64,000 nt of DNA, from the NCBI GenBank assembly GCA_026874595.1, contig CM049320.1, positions 13,145,488 to 13,209,487 of the forward strand. Reading direction: 5' to 3'. The notes under the pieces were generated by a model, which saw nothing but the letters and a program-made list of their open reading frames with translations, made no database searches and was not told the origin of the DNA. The translations under genes and the position numbers were made by a program. Numbering within the stretch: the stretch's first letter is position 1; the number at the start of each line of letters is the position of its first letter. Source of the stretch: Sipunculus nudus (lineage: Eukaryota > Annelida > Sipuncula > Golfingiida > Sipunculidae). Below are positions 1 to 11,184 of this stretch, in pieces.

Positions 1-270
1 CGCCATTACCCATATGTACCTTGTTTGAAATCGAGACATACACTTCCTGGAAGGGAAGCTATGATTATGATTTGGGAAATAGATGTAAGCTAACAAATCG
101 GTGCTTTGTTTGCAAACATCAGATCCGCGTACACGAATGTGTAGGCTTAAAGTACTGGTTCCTAGCATATATAACCAGATATGTCAACTGTCTCAACATT
201 TTTTGATGAAATACAGTTGAAGTATGAAATGCATATAAGATTTATTAGGTTTTTGTTTGTTATTTTCAAG
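1..270 (+). other. Intron tail homologous to gene A intron 1
   Basis: This stretch aligns almost end to end with 13799-14067, the 3' part of gene A intron 1. It begins with the tail of the common Helentron-like repeat (a degraded CCATGACCCATG palindrome) and ends with the same T-rich tract and AG acceptor. It therefore belongs to another copy of the gene cluster lying mostly left of the window. Seen directly by comparing the two segments. Confidence 0.75.
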
Positions 271-664
271 GAAAGAAATGATAGGTCACCTCAAGATCTC
301 TCTGACCAAAGTAAGCAAAACTTGAATGAAACCAGGATGAAAAGGTTAATTGAAGGCCAGTCTGACCAAAGAGGATATAATAAACACAGAAGGGACAGGT
401 CACCGCGAGGTCATAATTACGACCAAAATAGAGATAGCTAGAGTAGGGATAGGTCACACAGTTCACAGCATGAAGGGCAGTATTATGGGGGAGAACAAAG
501 CAAAATGCAACATGATTCAAGAACAGTGAAATCTGATAAGGAAGAAATGTTCACAATATTTTTTGGCTTCAGGAATCCCCTCAGCCAGCACTATATTGCT
601 ACTTTTAAGATAGATGGGGTGAAATATAACTGCGTACAGCAGTATATTATGAAAAAGAAAGCAG
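271..664 (+). pseudogene. Broken exon: Arg/Ser-rich linker plus NADAR-A piece (third type)
   Basis: The exon follows an AG acceptor at 269-270 and ends at a GTAAGA donor (665). Its 394 nt leave phase 1, as every linker-A exon in this cluster does. The first part is basic and RS-like (RDRSPRG, SRDRSHS). The last 40 residues are the N-terminal third of a NADAR domain, with FFGFRNPLSQHY and YNCVQQY. An in-frame TAG at 439-441 interrupts the reading frame, so it is called a pseudo-exon. The Glu of the usual CAEQY motif is Gln here. No matching NADAR-B or C exon is visible downstream before 8 kb. It resembles the third NADAR-A relics behind genes B and D (KKKAG ending) more than A1 or A2. Confidence 0.8.
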
Positions 665-1175
665 GTAAGATATTCGGTATATCTTTGGAGAATGAGAACT
701 TTCTGCCTATGTTTTCCATTTGTATATTATGTTGATACCAAATATAGGTTTTAACTCTTTCTATGGTTCATTTCAGTAATTGCTAAAGATCTTGTTTCTA
801 TTAAATATTTAGACCATGGTCTGCAGTTTATATACACCATGTATATTGAATAAGTGATATTTTGCTTTGTCTAATTGGAATCCAGATATAAAACACACAG
901 GGTTCTACAGGGTTCTGAAAAAATAAGTAACAATTTTTATTAATTCTCAGCTACCATCAAGTTCAGTAAAAGGCTTTGGTTAAATTTGTTAAGGGTACCT
1001 ATCGATTTAGGGCTGAAAACCCCTTTTTCCCATTAGCAATCAGTAATCCCAAAGAGGATATGCCCAATTGGATTTCAGTTCCATCACAAATCTGAGAAGC
1101 CCACAAGGCAATCATCTCCTGAACTTTGGAACAGAAGAGCCCTTATTGCAGACCTTTAACTGTCCCAACAATTTT
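665..1175. other. Intergenic or intronic, nothing recognised
   Basis: AT-rich sequence after the donor of the broken NADAR-A exon. I looked for NADAR-B (NPREQ..VKGF) in all frames and saw none. No RNA gene or repeat is apparent. Confidence 0.4.
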
Positions 1176-2580
1176 TAGGTCAGCTGACTGAAAGTCATCT
1201 AAGCTAAAGCGATCACTCTTTGTCCATTTTCCATTATGGACACAAATTTTAATCGCTGGACTTAGAAACTTCTTAGTGAACACTAGTGGTGTTCAATAAA
1301 AATTCTTCAGGGAAACCTTAAATTAGGTTAGTGCGACCTATATGATTCTCCGATCGATTGGGCTCGTAAGTACCCCTCAGAATAATTAAAAATTTGATAT
1401 TTAAGGTCCAGTATCTGAATAACTAATGCATTGATTGCAATGAATCTTCCCATGCATATTGATCGTGGAGTGTTTCATCAGGGCGTGGAAACTGGTGGTG
1501 ACATGTATTTTTTTTAATAGTTAGGCATATTTTTCTGTATTTTTGGGACCTTCAAATGAAGCAGTCCAGCCATTGACAGGGCACAAGCCTTTAGACCTAG
1601 AGACTTTTAACTCTACATCCAGGGAAGCAGTGGGAAATTCTCACAAAACTGAAATTAGGTCATGGTGACCTATATTCAATTTCTGCAAGCTACTGGCCAC
1701 AAACATTATTTTAGGCACCCAGACAGAGCACACATCTTTACTGATGGACATACAATCTTCTTTCTGGACATTCATGGAGGACCTTAAAATATATCCTTGG
1801 ACACTTGAAATTAGGTCACCGCAACCTATATTCTCTGAGTTACAGCACCAGTTATTCCACCCCTGAATAATCAGCAATTTTATACAAAAGCTCCTGTATC
1901 TGATTAACTAATGCATTGATTGTCATGATTCATTTCATGCGTATTGATCATAGAGTGTTTCATCAGTTCATGAAGACTGGTGGTACCACCTGTACCTTTC
2001 CTGTACACATTTTCTTTCTATATTTTTTGAGACCTTCAAATAAAGCAGTCAAGCCGTTAACAAGGCACAAACTGTAACTGTTAGACCTAGAAAATTCTAA
2101 CTGTACACATGTAAGAAGATCCTGGGCATTTCTTATTGGAAACCTGAAAAAAGGTCATGGAAACCTATATTTTACGAACTAATGGCCAAAAACATCATTT
2201 TGAACACCCAGTACGTCAGAAGTCTTCTGGCTTAATATGAAATTATGTCACTGTGACCCCTATTCTGCAAGCTATGTGAAAGAACATGATTTTAGCACTC
2301 TATCAGCCAGATTGGCACAAATTGTAGCAGTTGCACGAAGAAACTCCTAACTTAGCATCTAAGGAGTTTACTGGTAAAAGCTTCTTTAAACCCAAAATGA
2401 GGTCACTGTAACCTATCTTCTAAGGACCACGGGCAAAATGCATGATTATGAGCACTCTGGAAGTCATTTTACCAATTAATCAAGGTTCCATATTTTCACT
2501 AGATCATGACATCAAAATTATTGCATGCACCAACTGTATGTCAAATCCAGCTAAGTGTCATGGCCCATGGGTCACTGGTT
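1176..2580 (+). repeat. Helentron-like non-autonomous element, copy 1
   Basis: It starts with the hairpin-forming GTCAGCTGAC..GTCATCT motif and ends with a variant of the terminal palindrome (GGCCCATGGGTCAC). Inside are diverged internal units with the phrases 'ctaatgcattgat', 'gagaccttcaaa' and 'gaaattaggtca'. The two best preserved 'ctaatgcattgat' phrases are about 480 bp apart (near 1420 and 1903). The short ORFs here are in repeat sequence and are not genes. The family assignment rests on the termini and is an inference. Confidence 0.65.
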
Positions 2581-5500
2581 AATTCTCAATAATTGGCAAC
2601 AGTTATATGGAAAGGCTATGTGACCTGTTTGTTTTCAGCACTTATTTGCACATGGTAATCTTTGGATTATTTTGTGTCGTACTGCTGAATTTGGTTCAGT
2701 TTAATTTCGGCTTTTCAAACTGTCAGGATATTACATATCAAGTGTGCTCCCTTGTCCCACTTTTTCCAGGTTATATTGGTATTTTGGCTTACCTCTGGCA
2801 TAATTACTTTCCAGCAGGCTTCATGACGGTCATCATACAAGACCCCTCCCTACGGGAGGGTAATACTTGGTGCATCATGCCCTTTCATCCAGATACATCT
2901 TAAGATTCATCACATGTTAAAGTTTTGTTCAATAATACAATAAGGAACATCATTCTTGTTATGTCACAAGTTTGAAAGTAATGAGCTGTAGGATTCTCTT
3001 CCAGGTTTCTGCATCTTGACCTACCCCGGCATACCATCCCCCAAGGATGGTAACCAAGTCATCTTCATGGTTGTTCTTGACGAGGATGTGCAAATTAACA
3101 TAAAACTTGATCCTTTCTAGTTTGTTCCCTTGAAGTGTTTTGGCGCACACGATGTGATGAATGGGTCCCAGAGATCCGTTGGAAGATATTCAAACAGGGA
3201 GGCAACAGCATCCGTGATCATGAACTTACACCCGAAAATCACCTCTCGGTGTACCCGCCGCCATATTCCTTTGGTTGACTTACCCGACACGGCGAAATTT
3301 ACTATTGGCAACAGTGTTGCTGTTCAGTCATAGGCGTTAATGAGCGACTAGCGCGGTCGTTCTTGGCGACCACTGTCTACTTAATCATGAATGGTCCGAC
3401 ATTCCGGGATGTCAGCTTTAACCCTTCTACATATAGTGAGGAGGGTATGTGCTTTTACTTTACTTGTGGTACGACAGCAAGAAGGATACCCCTTGACGCG
3501 GCCAGCTAACTGGGGAGGATGGAATTGAGCATTGTTGTCCAGTAGTCCCCTTTCCATGTGGAGTAAGCAGTTATGACCCTAGTGACAGTTGCTTCGACGC
3601 TTAAGGTGCTGCCGGGTGATATTGTCGTCTCAGGGGCCCATGTCAGGCGACCCTTACGCTACAATGCACGCCAGGGGGACACTTTTACTCGACAACGAAA
3701 ACAGAGCGTGGATTAAAAAAAAAGCCCGAGCAGGAATTCGATGTCTCAAAGGGAGCTTATGATGGCGCAGATCTAGAGGTTTGTTCACTTATAGGACTAT
3801 ACGCACTCTCTAAGTTAAAACGGTTTTTGGCCTCACGGGAGGGGCATTCAAATAGATATAGTGCCTACGAAACCACATTAAATCATTTAACATCAACATT
3901 AAAAAATTTAAACAAAACTCTGACAAAAAATCTGGAACTTGAAGAAAGAGGGAAACCCTACGCACTTCGATTGGATGTAATGAATATATCAATCGCGCGT
4001 AAACGAAATAGCGGATTGTGTAACCTGTGCCCTGGAGAAAAAAATAATAATAGCCACTAACAAGAACAATTGTCTCAACAACCGATGGGAATTAATCTTA
4101 AAATGCCTAACAAGAACAATTGTCTCAACAACCGATCGGAATTAATCACAAAATTGCGCCACAATATGTCTGGAACCTGAAAGTAAAAGGGAAAGACTAT
4201 ACACTTTGATTGGATCTTTTGAATATATCAAACACGCATAAACAAAAAAGCGGACTGTGTTACCTGTGCTTGGAGGAAAAATTAATAATAGTGACTAAAA
4301 AGAACCCCCCCCCATGTAAACCACCCGATCGGGGAAAGGTATAACATCGCCCCGTCCACTCGCCTGGCGATAGCCACCATGAACGGCGTTAAACCAAGGG
4401 TAGCAATACGTACAGTTGTGTAAGTAAACAATAACATGCTCTACGATAGTATCGAGCACTTTAGCTGGAATTGATATAACTAGATATAGTTAGCGACCAC
4501 CACCCCTTCGCCGTCTGTCCAGCCACCCGATAACAGGGCTCAAACGGTCACCGTTGTATCCAGGAACTTATTCAAGGGAAATCTCTGGAAGTCTGACTTT
4601 TTGCACAGTGCCCTATACTTTTCAAGCTCCAAGGAAAAACCCGATTGTGAGTATCCGAAAAGTGGGATTCCTCTTAATGTTCTAGGTTATTTGTATATTG
4701 GTTTGATACACTTGTTATAATATAAAATGGCACACTTCGACAATCGCTCTGCAAACTTTTGAACAGAGTTGGCCTTTGCCGTTCTTCATAAATATCACTT
4801 TGTTACTTTTCACTACATTTGACACTTCTGAGTACAAAAAATAAAAGCTCTATGCGAAATGCATTGATTGCTATGAAATGCACTGTGCATATTCAACTTG
4901 CAGAGTTTTAATGTTTAGATTGTTGCATTTCTAATTGTAATAGTACTTTGAGACAAGTTAACTATGATAATCGTGTTGTGTTGTACAAGACGTGGAGAGT
5001 AGCTTCCATGTTTTATGGCATTTATTGTGCACTTGTATGTATATTAGAGTGTAAAATTACTGCAAGTTTTGTTTTTCATATAATGAGTTCAGCATGACTA
5101 TTGGTTTTCTCAGTCACTTATACTAGATGTTTTCAAAGTATAACTGCCAGTACCAAGTTTCACCACAATCAAGCCATGTTGAATTCAAAGTCATACAAGA
5201 ACATATTTCCCCATCATTCATGCAAAGATTGCCCCGAAAAGGATCTTGAAATTTGCCATGCTTATCATCTTAGGTTGCTTCATCCACTATATGACACAGG
5301 TGATGTCATCTAAAGGTTCATTTTATTACGTTTTCTTTCACATTTAATGGCTATTTTGAGATTGACCAGTAAAAGTCATGTCACAGTATAAGTTCGTATC
5401 AGCTCAGGCATCATATATTTCATTACGGACGCGCTAGACCTATCTTTCTGTCAAACCCACCTTCAAATTTTGCACAAAGTGGACAAAAAATCATGAATAC

Positions 5501-5690
5501 TGGCCAAAATAACACTCAGTCAGCTTCATGAATTGCTCTATTGGCTGAGCTATAGCAGTTGGCAATTTTGCCGTGTTCTGTCTATCGGGTCTTTAATAGA
5601 CCGTAAGCCCTGAAATGATCCGTGCGCTATATGTTATCCTTCCTACCTGAATCCAGCGTGTTTTGGTCCATTTTCGCTTATATTCTTTTT
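2581..5690. other. Unrecognised region with local duplications
   Basis: Parts (about 2840-3700) are less AT-rich than the surroundings. Short ORFs exist on both strands: 2607-2903 plus (98 codons, hydrophobic), and two overlapping minus-strand ORFs at 2959-3311. I recognise no domain. The two minus-strand ORFs could be one frameshifted relic, because they abut in different frames, but I cannot name it. Confidence 0.3.
3931..4303. repeat. Local tandem duplication of about 238 bp with a nested 50-bp duplication
   Basis: The segment starting 'tctggaactt' at 3931 recurs, diverged, from 4169 ('tctggaacct'), with matching phrases on through about 4303 (for example 'gcggattgtg' and 'gcggactgtg'). 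Between them a 50-bp unit (taacaagaacaattgtctca...) is repeated almost perfectly at 4058-4107 and 4108-4157. Confidence 0.7.
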
Positions 5691-5800
5691 AAAATTCTAA
5701 TTCTAATACATAATGTCTACGTGCATTGTCTGTAGAAGCATTCTTAAAGGACAATGTCTAGGTAAGAAGATCACGACCCCTACATACACAGAAGCATTTT
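5690..5800. repeat. Left part of a 56-bp minisatellite, interrupted
   Basis: Contains the unit ggacaatgtctaggtaagaa... at 5749. The same unit continues at 8285, 8341 and 8397 with a 56-bp period, on the other side of the element at 5801-8281. Segments 36660-36760 and 59305-59400 carry the same flank without the insertion, so this is an interrupted locus. Confidence 0.75.
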
Positions 5801-8281
5801 TAGCTAAGCTGACTGTAAGTCATCTGACCTAAAGGGGTTACCTGTTGTCCGTCGTCCGTCCGGCCGTCCGGGCGTCTGTCCGTTAACAGGGCACAAATCG
5901 TAACCATTAGACCTGGAATCTTCTCACTTTACATCCAGAGAGGTCCTTGAAAAATATCCTTGGAAACCTGGAATTAGGTCTCTGTTACCCATATCCTTCG
6001 AGCTATGGGGCCCAAAAGTAACCCCCCCCCCAAATAGTCAAAAATTTCATACAAAAACTTCAATATCTCATTAACTACATCACTGATGGTCCTGATTTTT
6101 GGCATACATATTGATCATGAGATGTTACATCAGTTTCTGCAGACTGGTGGCACCACCTGTATTTTTCAAATTTTAACAATTTTTTTTCTCTATTTTTGAG
6201 ACCTTTAAGGATGTAGTTATCAGTCAACAGGGTTCAAATTGAAACGACTGGACCTAGAATCTTCATTCTTGACACACAGGGACACCCATGAAAAGTCTCC
6301 ATTGAAACCTGAAATTAGGTCACTGTTACCTATATCCTTTGAGCTGTGGCACTCCAAAGTACAGCTCAGAATAATGGAAAATTTGATACAGAAGCAGAAG
6401 TATCTAAACAACTAATGCAGAGATCACCATAATTGTTTGCATGGGTATTGATCATGGAGTTTTGATCAGTTTCTGCAGCTTTGGTGCGCCACCTCTATTT
6501 TTTTTATTTTTTACGATTTTTTTTCTATATTTGAGACCTTTAAAAATGTGGACATCTGTTAATAGGGCACAAATCGTAAAGACTGGACCTAAAATCTTCA
6601 TTCTTGACATTCTGAGAGGTCCATGAAAAATCTCCTTGGAAATCAGAAATTAGGTCTCTGTTACTCATATCCTTCGAGCTATGGGGCCCCAAAGTACCCC
6701 CCAGAATAGTGAAAAATTTCATACAAAAACTTCTATATCTCATTAACGACATCATTGACGGTCATGATTTTTGGCATACATATTGATCATGAGATGTTCC
6801 ATCAGTTCCTGCAGACTGGTGGCGCCAACTGTATTTTTCGATTTTTTACGAGTTTTCTTTCTCTATTTTTGAGACCTATAAAATGTGGACATCTGTTAAC
6901 AGGGCACAAATCTTAAAGACTGGACCAAGAATCTTCATTTTTATTATTCTGAGAGACCTATGAAAAGTCTCCAAGGAAACCAGGAATAAGGTCTCTGTTA
7001 CCCATATTCTTTGAGCTATGGGGCCCCAAAGTCCCCCCCCCCCCCCCGAATAGTGAAAAATTTCATACAAAAACTTCAATATCTCATTAACTGCATCATT
7101 GATGGTCATGATTTTTGGCATGCATATTGATCATGAGATGTTTCATCATTTTCTACAGACTGGTGGCGTCACCTGTATTTTTCGAATTTTTACAATTTTT
7201 TTCTCTGTTTTGAGACCTTTAAGGACGTAGTTTTCTGTCAACAGGGTTCAAATTGTAACGACTGGACCTAGAATCTTCATTCTTGACACACAGGGAGTCC
7301 CATGAAAAGCCTCCATGGAAACCTGAAATTAGGTCCCTGTTACCCATATCGTTTGAGCTGTGGCACTCCAAAGTACAGCTCAGATTAATTGAAAATTTGA
7401 TACAAAAGCTGAAGTATCTGATCAACTAATGCAGAGATCACCATAATTGTTTACATGGGTATTGACCATGGAGTGTTTCATTAGTTTCTGCAGCCTGGGT
7501 GCGCCACCTCTATTTTTTTAATTTTTTACGAATTATTTTCTCTATTTTTGAGACCTCTAAGGACAAAGTTATCTATCAACAGGGTTCAAATTATAACAAC
7601 TGGACCTAGAAACATACCCAAATAATTAGTGAAAAATTTTAAACAAAAACTAAAGTATCTCAATTACTACAACATTGATGCTCATGATTTGTGGCATACA
7701 TATTGATCATGACGTGTTCCATCAGTTTCAGCAGACTGAGTGCGCCACCTCTATTTTTTTCAAATTTTTACGAATTATTTTCTCTATTTTTGAGACCTTT
7801 AAAGATGTGGTTATCTGTCAACAGGGTACAAATTGTAACAACTGGACCGAGAATCTTCATTCTTGTCATGCAAGGAGGCCCATGAAAAGTGTTTGTGGAA
7901 ACCTAAAATAAGGTCTCTGTTACCAATATCCTTCAAGCTAGAGGACTCCAAAGTATCCCTCAGAATAATGGAAACTTTGATACAAAAACTGAAGTATCTG
8001 GACAACTTATCCAGAGGCCACCATGCTTCTTTGCATGGATATTGACCATTTAGTGTTTCTATTAGTTTCTGCAGACTGGTGGAGCCACCTGTATTTTTTT
8101 TAAAGTTTACGCATTTTTTCTCTATTTTTGAGATATATTAATACAGACACAATCTCAGCCTGTTGGTTAATCTGTTTGATGCTTCAGTTGAATGGTTATA
8201 TTCTACCATACAGATGATAAAATTTCCTTTTGCAAATCTCTTCCCAGTCAGCTGAGCGTCATGACCCATGGGTCACTTGTT
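5801..8281 (+). repeat. Helentron-like element, copy 2, with about 335-bp internal tandem array
   Basis: The 5' end is TAGCTAAGCTGAC with the companion GTCATCTGA (imperfect hairpin), followed by a CGTCCGTC-rich stretch. The 3' end is CAGCTGAGCGTCATGACCCATGGGTCACTTGTT. Between them the phrase 'atctcattaactacatca' or its variant recurs at about 6068, 6401, 6736, 7079, 7415, 7658 and 7994, i.e. every 333-343 bp apart from one 243-bp step. Two unit types seem to alternate ('catcattgatgg' and 'aatgcagagatcacc'), giving a dimeric higher-order pattern. The ORFs here are repeat shadows. Confidence 0.75.
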
Positions 8282-8284
8282 AGT

Positions 8285-8460
8285 GGACAATGTCTAGGTA
8301 AGAAGATCACGACACCCACAAACGCAGAATCATTCTTAATGGACAATGTCTTTGTAAGAAGATCACGACCCCCACATACGCAGAAGCATTCTTAATGGAC
8401 AATATCCAGGTAAGAAGATCACGACCCTCACCTACGCAGTTAGCATTCGCCGTTCGTTGT
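8285..8460 (+). repeat. 56-bp minisatellite, right part (three units)
   Basis: Units begin at 8285, 8341 and 8397 (ggacaatgtct / ggacaatatcc) and read into the single-copy flank 'gcagttagcattcgcc', which is shared with 36760 and 59400. Confidence 0.85.
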
Positions 8461-8669
8461 CTTTGAAGAAAAGTATATTTATTGCCATGTTATTACCAGA
8501 TACAGGTATTCGAAGTGAGGTTTATCCATTAACCATGAACACTGACATAATACTCAAGCCTCTTGATGGGACCAGTTAATAGTGCATGAAATAACTGTTT
8601 GCATCCCCAAGTAGTATTCAGCAGTACTAAATACCTGGGAGATTATGCTTGTGTCATACTGGTCGGAAT

Positions 8670-8830
8670 TTATTAAACAGTTCAGTCGTCAAATGGGCGC
8701 ACATTGGTCGTGACACGAGTTATTTAAGTGACTCACATTTATCATGTCGATCTTTTTACGTGTGTACTTACACATCCTGCCAACAAGTAATCAATAGTCT
8801 TATGTACCTGCATGGCTAAATGAGATTGTA
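8670..8830 (+). other. Orphan copy of the type II gene 5' flank
   Basis: The phrases 'caaatgggcgcacattggtcgtg' and 'gccaacaagtaatcaatagt' match 19420-19570 (upstream of pseudogene B) and 47370-47520 (upstream of gene D). No TRIM exon follows; at about 8850 the sequence switches to the flank found at 33840 and 56770. It is a rearrangement scar from an earlier duplication. Confidence 0.65.
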
Positions 8831-9744
8831 AACTAATATCTATGAAAGTATAGAAGTTCCACAAGTATGGGTGATTAGTATAATAAAATACTTTCTAATC
8901 ATACTTCTCAGACAGCGCAGTTGTTTGTAAGGACACACATATAACCAGGCAGTACTTATATCAACTCCCTTCACTGGCAAAGTACTTTCCCTTTTTAATT
9001 CTACATTATACTCAATTGTAAATTATTTATGATAGTGATCAGACACACTGATGCAATTACCTGCGTGTGATTGCGTCGGAATCTCTTATACCTATGATAT
9101 TTATACAGAGTTGCTTCATTCTTTTACATACACTTTTTATAAGCCCTCTTTTAAGTCCTTGGTGTAAAACGCTATATCACTGAAAATGTTTGAACTAATT
9201 GGCAATTGTTATACCAGCCTTGTCTCAAGTTGTGTTATTAACAATATAGTTAAAAAGTTGCATTTCACTTGAATTGTCAAACCCAAATGCTATGTACACA
9301 AAACCACATGTACATTCGAAAAGGACCACCGCAACTCGTCAATTGCTGACTGGCTACTAAACGGAGTGAAGACTTAATTGACATCTAATTTTTTGACCTT
9401 CAGTGGGATGTCTTTAGAGCTTGACCACTGCTTATCTTGATCAGCAGGGGCCTGTTCATTGGCCCTTAATTACTACAAGCCTGGGTAGAAGATGACCTAA
9501 CTACGAAGGGACCTGTTTAGTGAATTTAAGTAGTCTCAGGATCATAAGCTCGGCCCGCTTCAGAGTTTGACACAAATTGACTTGACAGTTGGCATAGGAA
9601 TTTAAACACATGATGAAAGGTTAACAGTAATTCAAGAGTGAGGAAACTAAATTTGATTGTATTTTATGGATTTATGTTATACAACTCTCTTCCATTCACA
9701 TATCAATTGGCCAACTAGGGAACTAGGGATCTAGGGAAAAATAC

Positions 9745-9747
<3 letters not shown>

Positions 9748-9779
<32 letters not shown>
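9748..9779. repeat. (TA)n microsatellite
   Basis: Uninterrupted AT dinucleotides in the unit 1 flank. The corresponding place in unit 3 carries the longer tract at 57845-57893. Confidence 0.95.
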
Positions 9780-9783
<4 letters not shown>

Positions 9784-9864
9784 ATGAAGTAGTTACAGGC
9801 TGTTTTCGTAATACATCATTGATTAATTTGTCATTATTTAAATTACAATTTCAGAAGGAAAGAG

Positions 9865-9868
<4 letters not shown>

Positions 9869-9907
<39 letters not shown>

Positions 9908-9938
9908 TATTATTATTATTATTATTATTATTATAATA
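9869..9938. repeat. (TAA)n(TTA)n perfect palindrome
   Basis: About 37 nt of TAA repeats run directly into about 30 nt of ATT repeats, so the tract is its own reverse complement and can fold into a long hairpin or cruciform. It is absent from units 2 and 3 at the equivalent place. Confidence 0.9.
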
Positions 9939-10440
9939 GTAATAATGATAATAAATCGTCTGGAGATCTCTGTATGAATTTTAAGATAAAGGTTTTGTTG
10001 AAGGCATACTGATTGCCTCTCTGGAAATTTTTTTTTTTTGTTGTTTAAAAATGAGTTGTGCTTTAAATTTTGGAAATCTTCAGACCATCCCTTTTTTAAA
10101 TAAACTGGTCAAATTTTCTGGGAATTGATAAAATAGGTATATATCATTGGGGTTAATATTTATATTAATAGGTTTTTTTACTAAGCTTAATTAAAACCAA
10201 AATTATCTGCAAATACTTTGATCTTACAGAACAAAATGAATACGAATACACTAGTATAACGAAATAGATAATCGAAGAATGTTCAGCAGTTCCAAGGAGG
10301 CTATTTAGCCATTAGGCCTCTAGATACCATTGACTGATGGTATAATTTTCTTTTATCCATGTGAATTCACAGAATTCGTATCAACAAGAACTCTGTACAT
10401 TCTTAAAACAGCCGTCTAGGGTAGATAGTCTCAGATTAAT

Positions 10441-10660
10441 CCCAGCTGACTATTAATCTTGCCGAGCTAAAAGGATGCGCATATGTGTGCCGTCCACCTA
10501 TCTGGCCGTCTTGTCGTCTGTTAGCAGTGCACATAGCGTGATAATGATAACTAGTGCGTTCTTCCATAACATCGATAGAAGTCCTGGGAAACCTCTTCGC
10601 AAACCTGAATTTAGGTCCCAGTGATATTATATTTTGTGAGCTACGCATCAAACCCCCCCC
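10441..10660 (+). repeat. Diverged Helentron-like 5' fragment
   Basis: Starts with CAGCTGACTATTAATCTTGCCGAGCT, then the CCGTCC..GGCCGTC stretch and 'gttagcagtgcacat'. Matching fragments sit at 35826-36000 and 58368-58560, so it predates the unit duplications. Confidence 0.6.
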
Positions 10661-11184
10661 CCTGGATATCCTGAGGCCTGATGTCCGATGTACCACCGCC
10701 AAGCTAGAGTGACCAAACAGACATAAAATACAGTACGAGTGCCTGTATTCCATCACCTTTGGTCTTCTTGATCAGCATTTCATCCACATATACAGCGCAG
10801 TCGCAAAAATCTGCAGCAAATTGCAGGATCTTTTGCGCCGCTACAACCATTCACAAGTTTAATGTAGTTGTGGTTAATCCATGGGTATATATTTTCACTG
10901 TTATTATCGCTGCTGATAAACTTCGACCTGACTCATGCGGTTACACTACAATATTGATTAAATGTTGGTAACACACGTAAACAGATCGATATGATAACGT
11001 TGTTTTCCTTATACAACACATACTTTATGGACTTTGGACGGCAAAAACACAGCATGACCTGTGCCTAAAAAGATGTGCGTCACTTTGTTTGCTGTACTGT
11101 TTAATCAATGAGGCTTCCGTTTACAGTGCAACAGTGTGAAGCATAACGACTAAGTACCATATATAGCAGATTTTGTCACGCAAA

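Larger units (their letters stand above)
8840..11184 (+). other. Duplication unit 1: 5' flank of gene A
   Basis: Homologous in patches to 33840-37525 (upstream of pseudogene C) and 56760-59890 (third copy). For example 9446, 34957 and 57408 share 'cttaattacta' and 'gacctaa'. The last 400 bp before gene A match 59610-59890. It contains simple repeats and a diverged piece of the Helentron-like 5' end. I see no convincing core promoter. Confidence 0.6.

Noticed and set aside
2607-3311. Small genes at 2607-2903 plus and 2959-3311 minus
   Set aside because: No recognised domain and no second copy in the window for comparison; the minus ORFs overlap in different frames. Left as unrecognised sequence.
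5801-8281. Tandem array as CRISPR or coding repeats
   Set aside because: Units are about 335 bp, diverged, AT-rich, without regular short repeats and spacers and without shared open frame.
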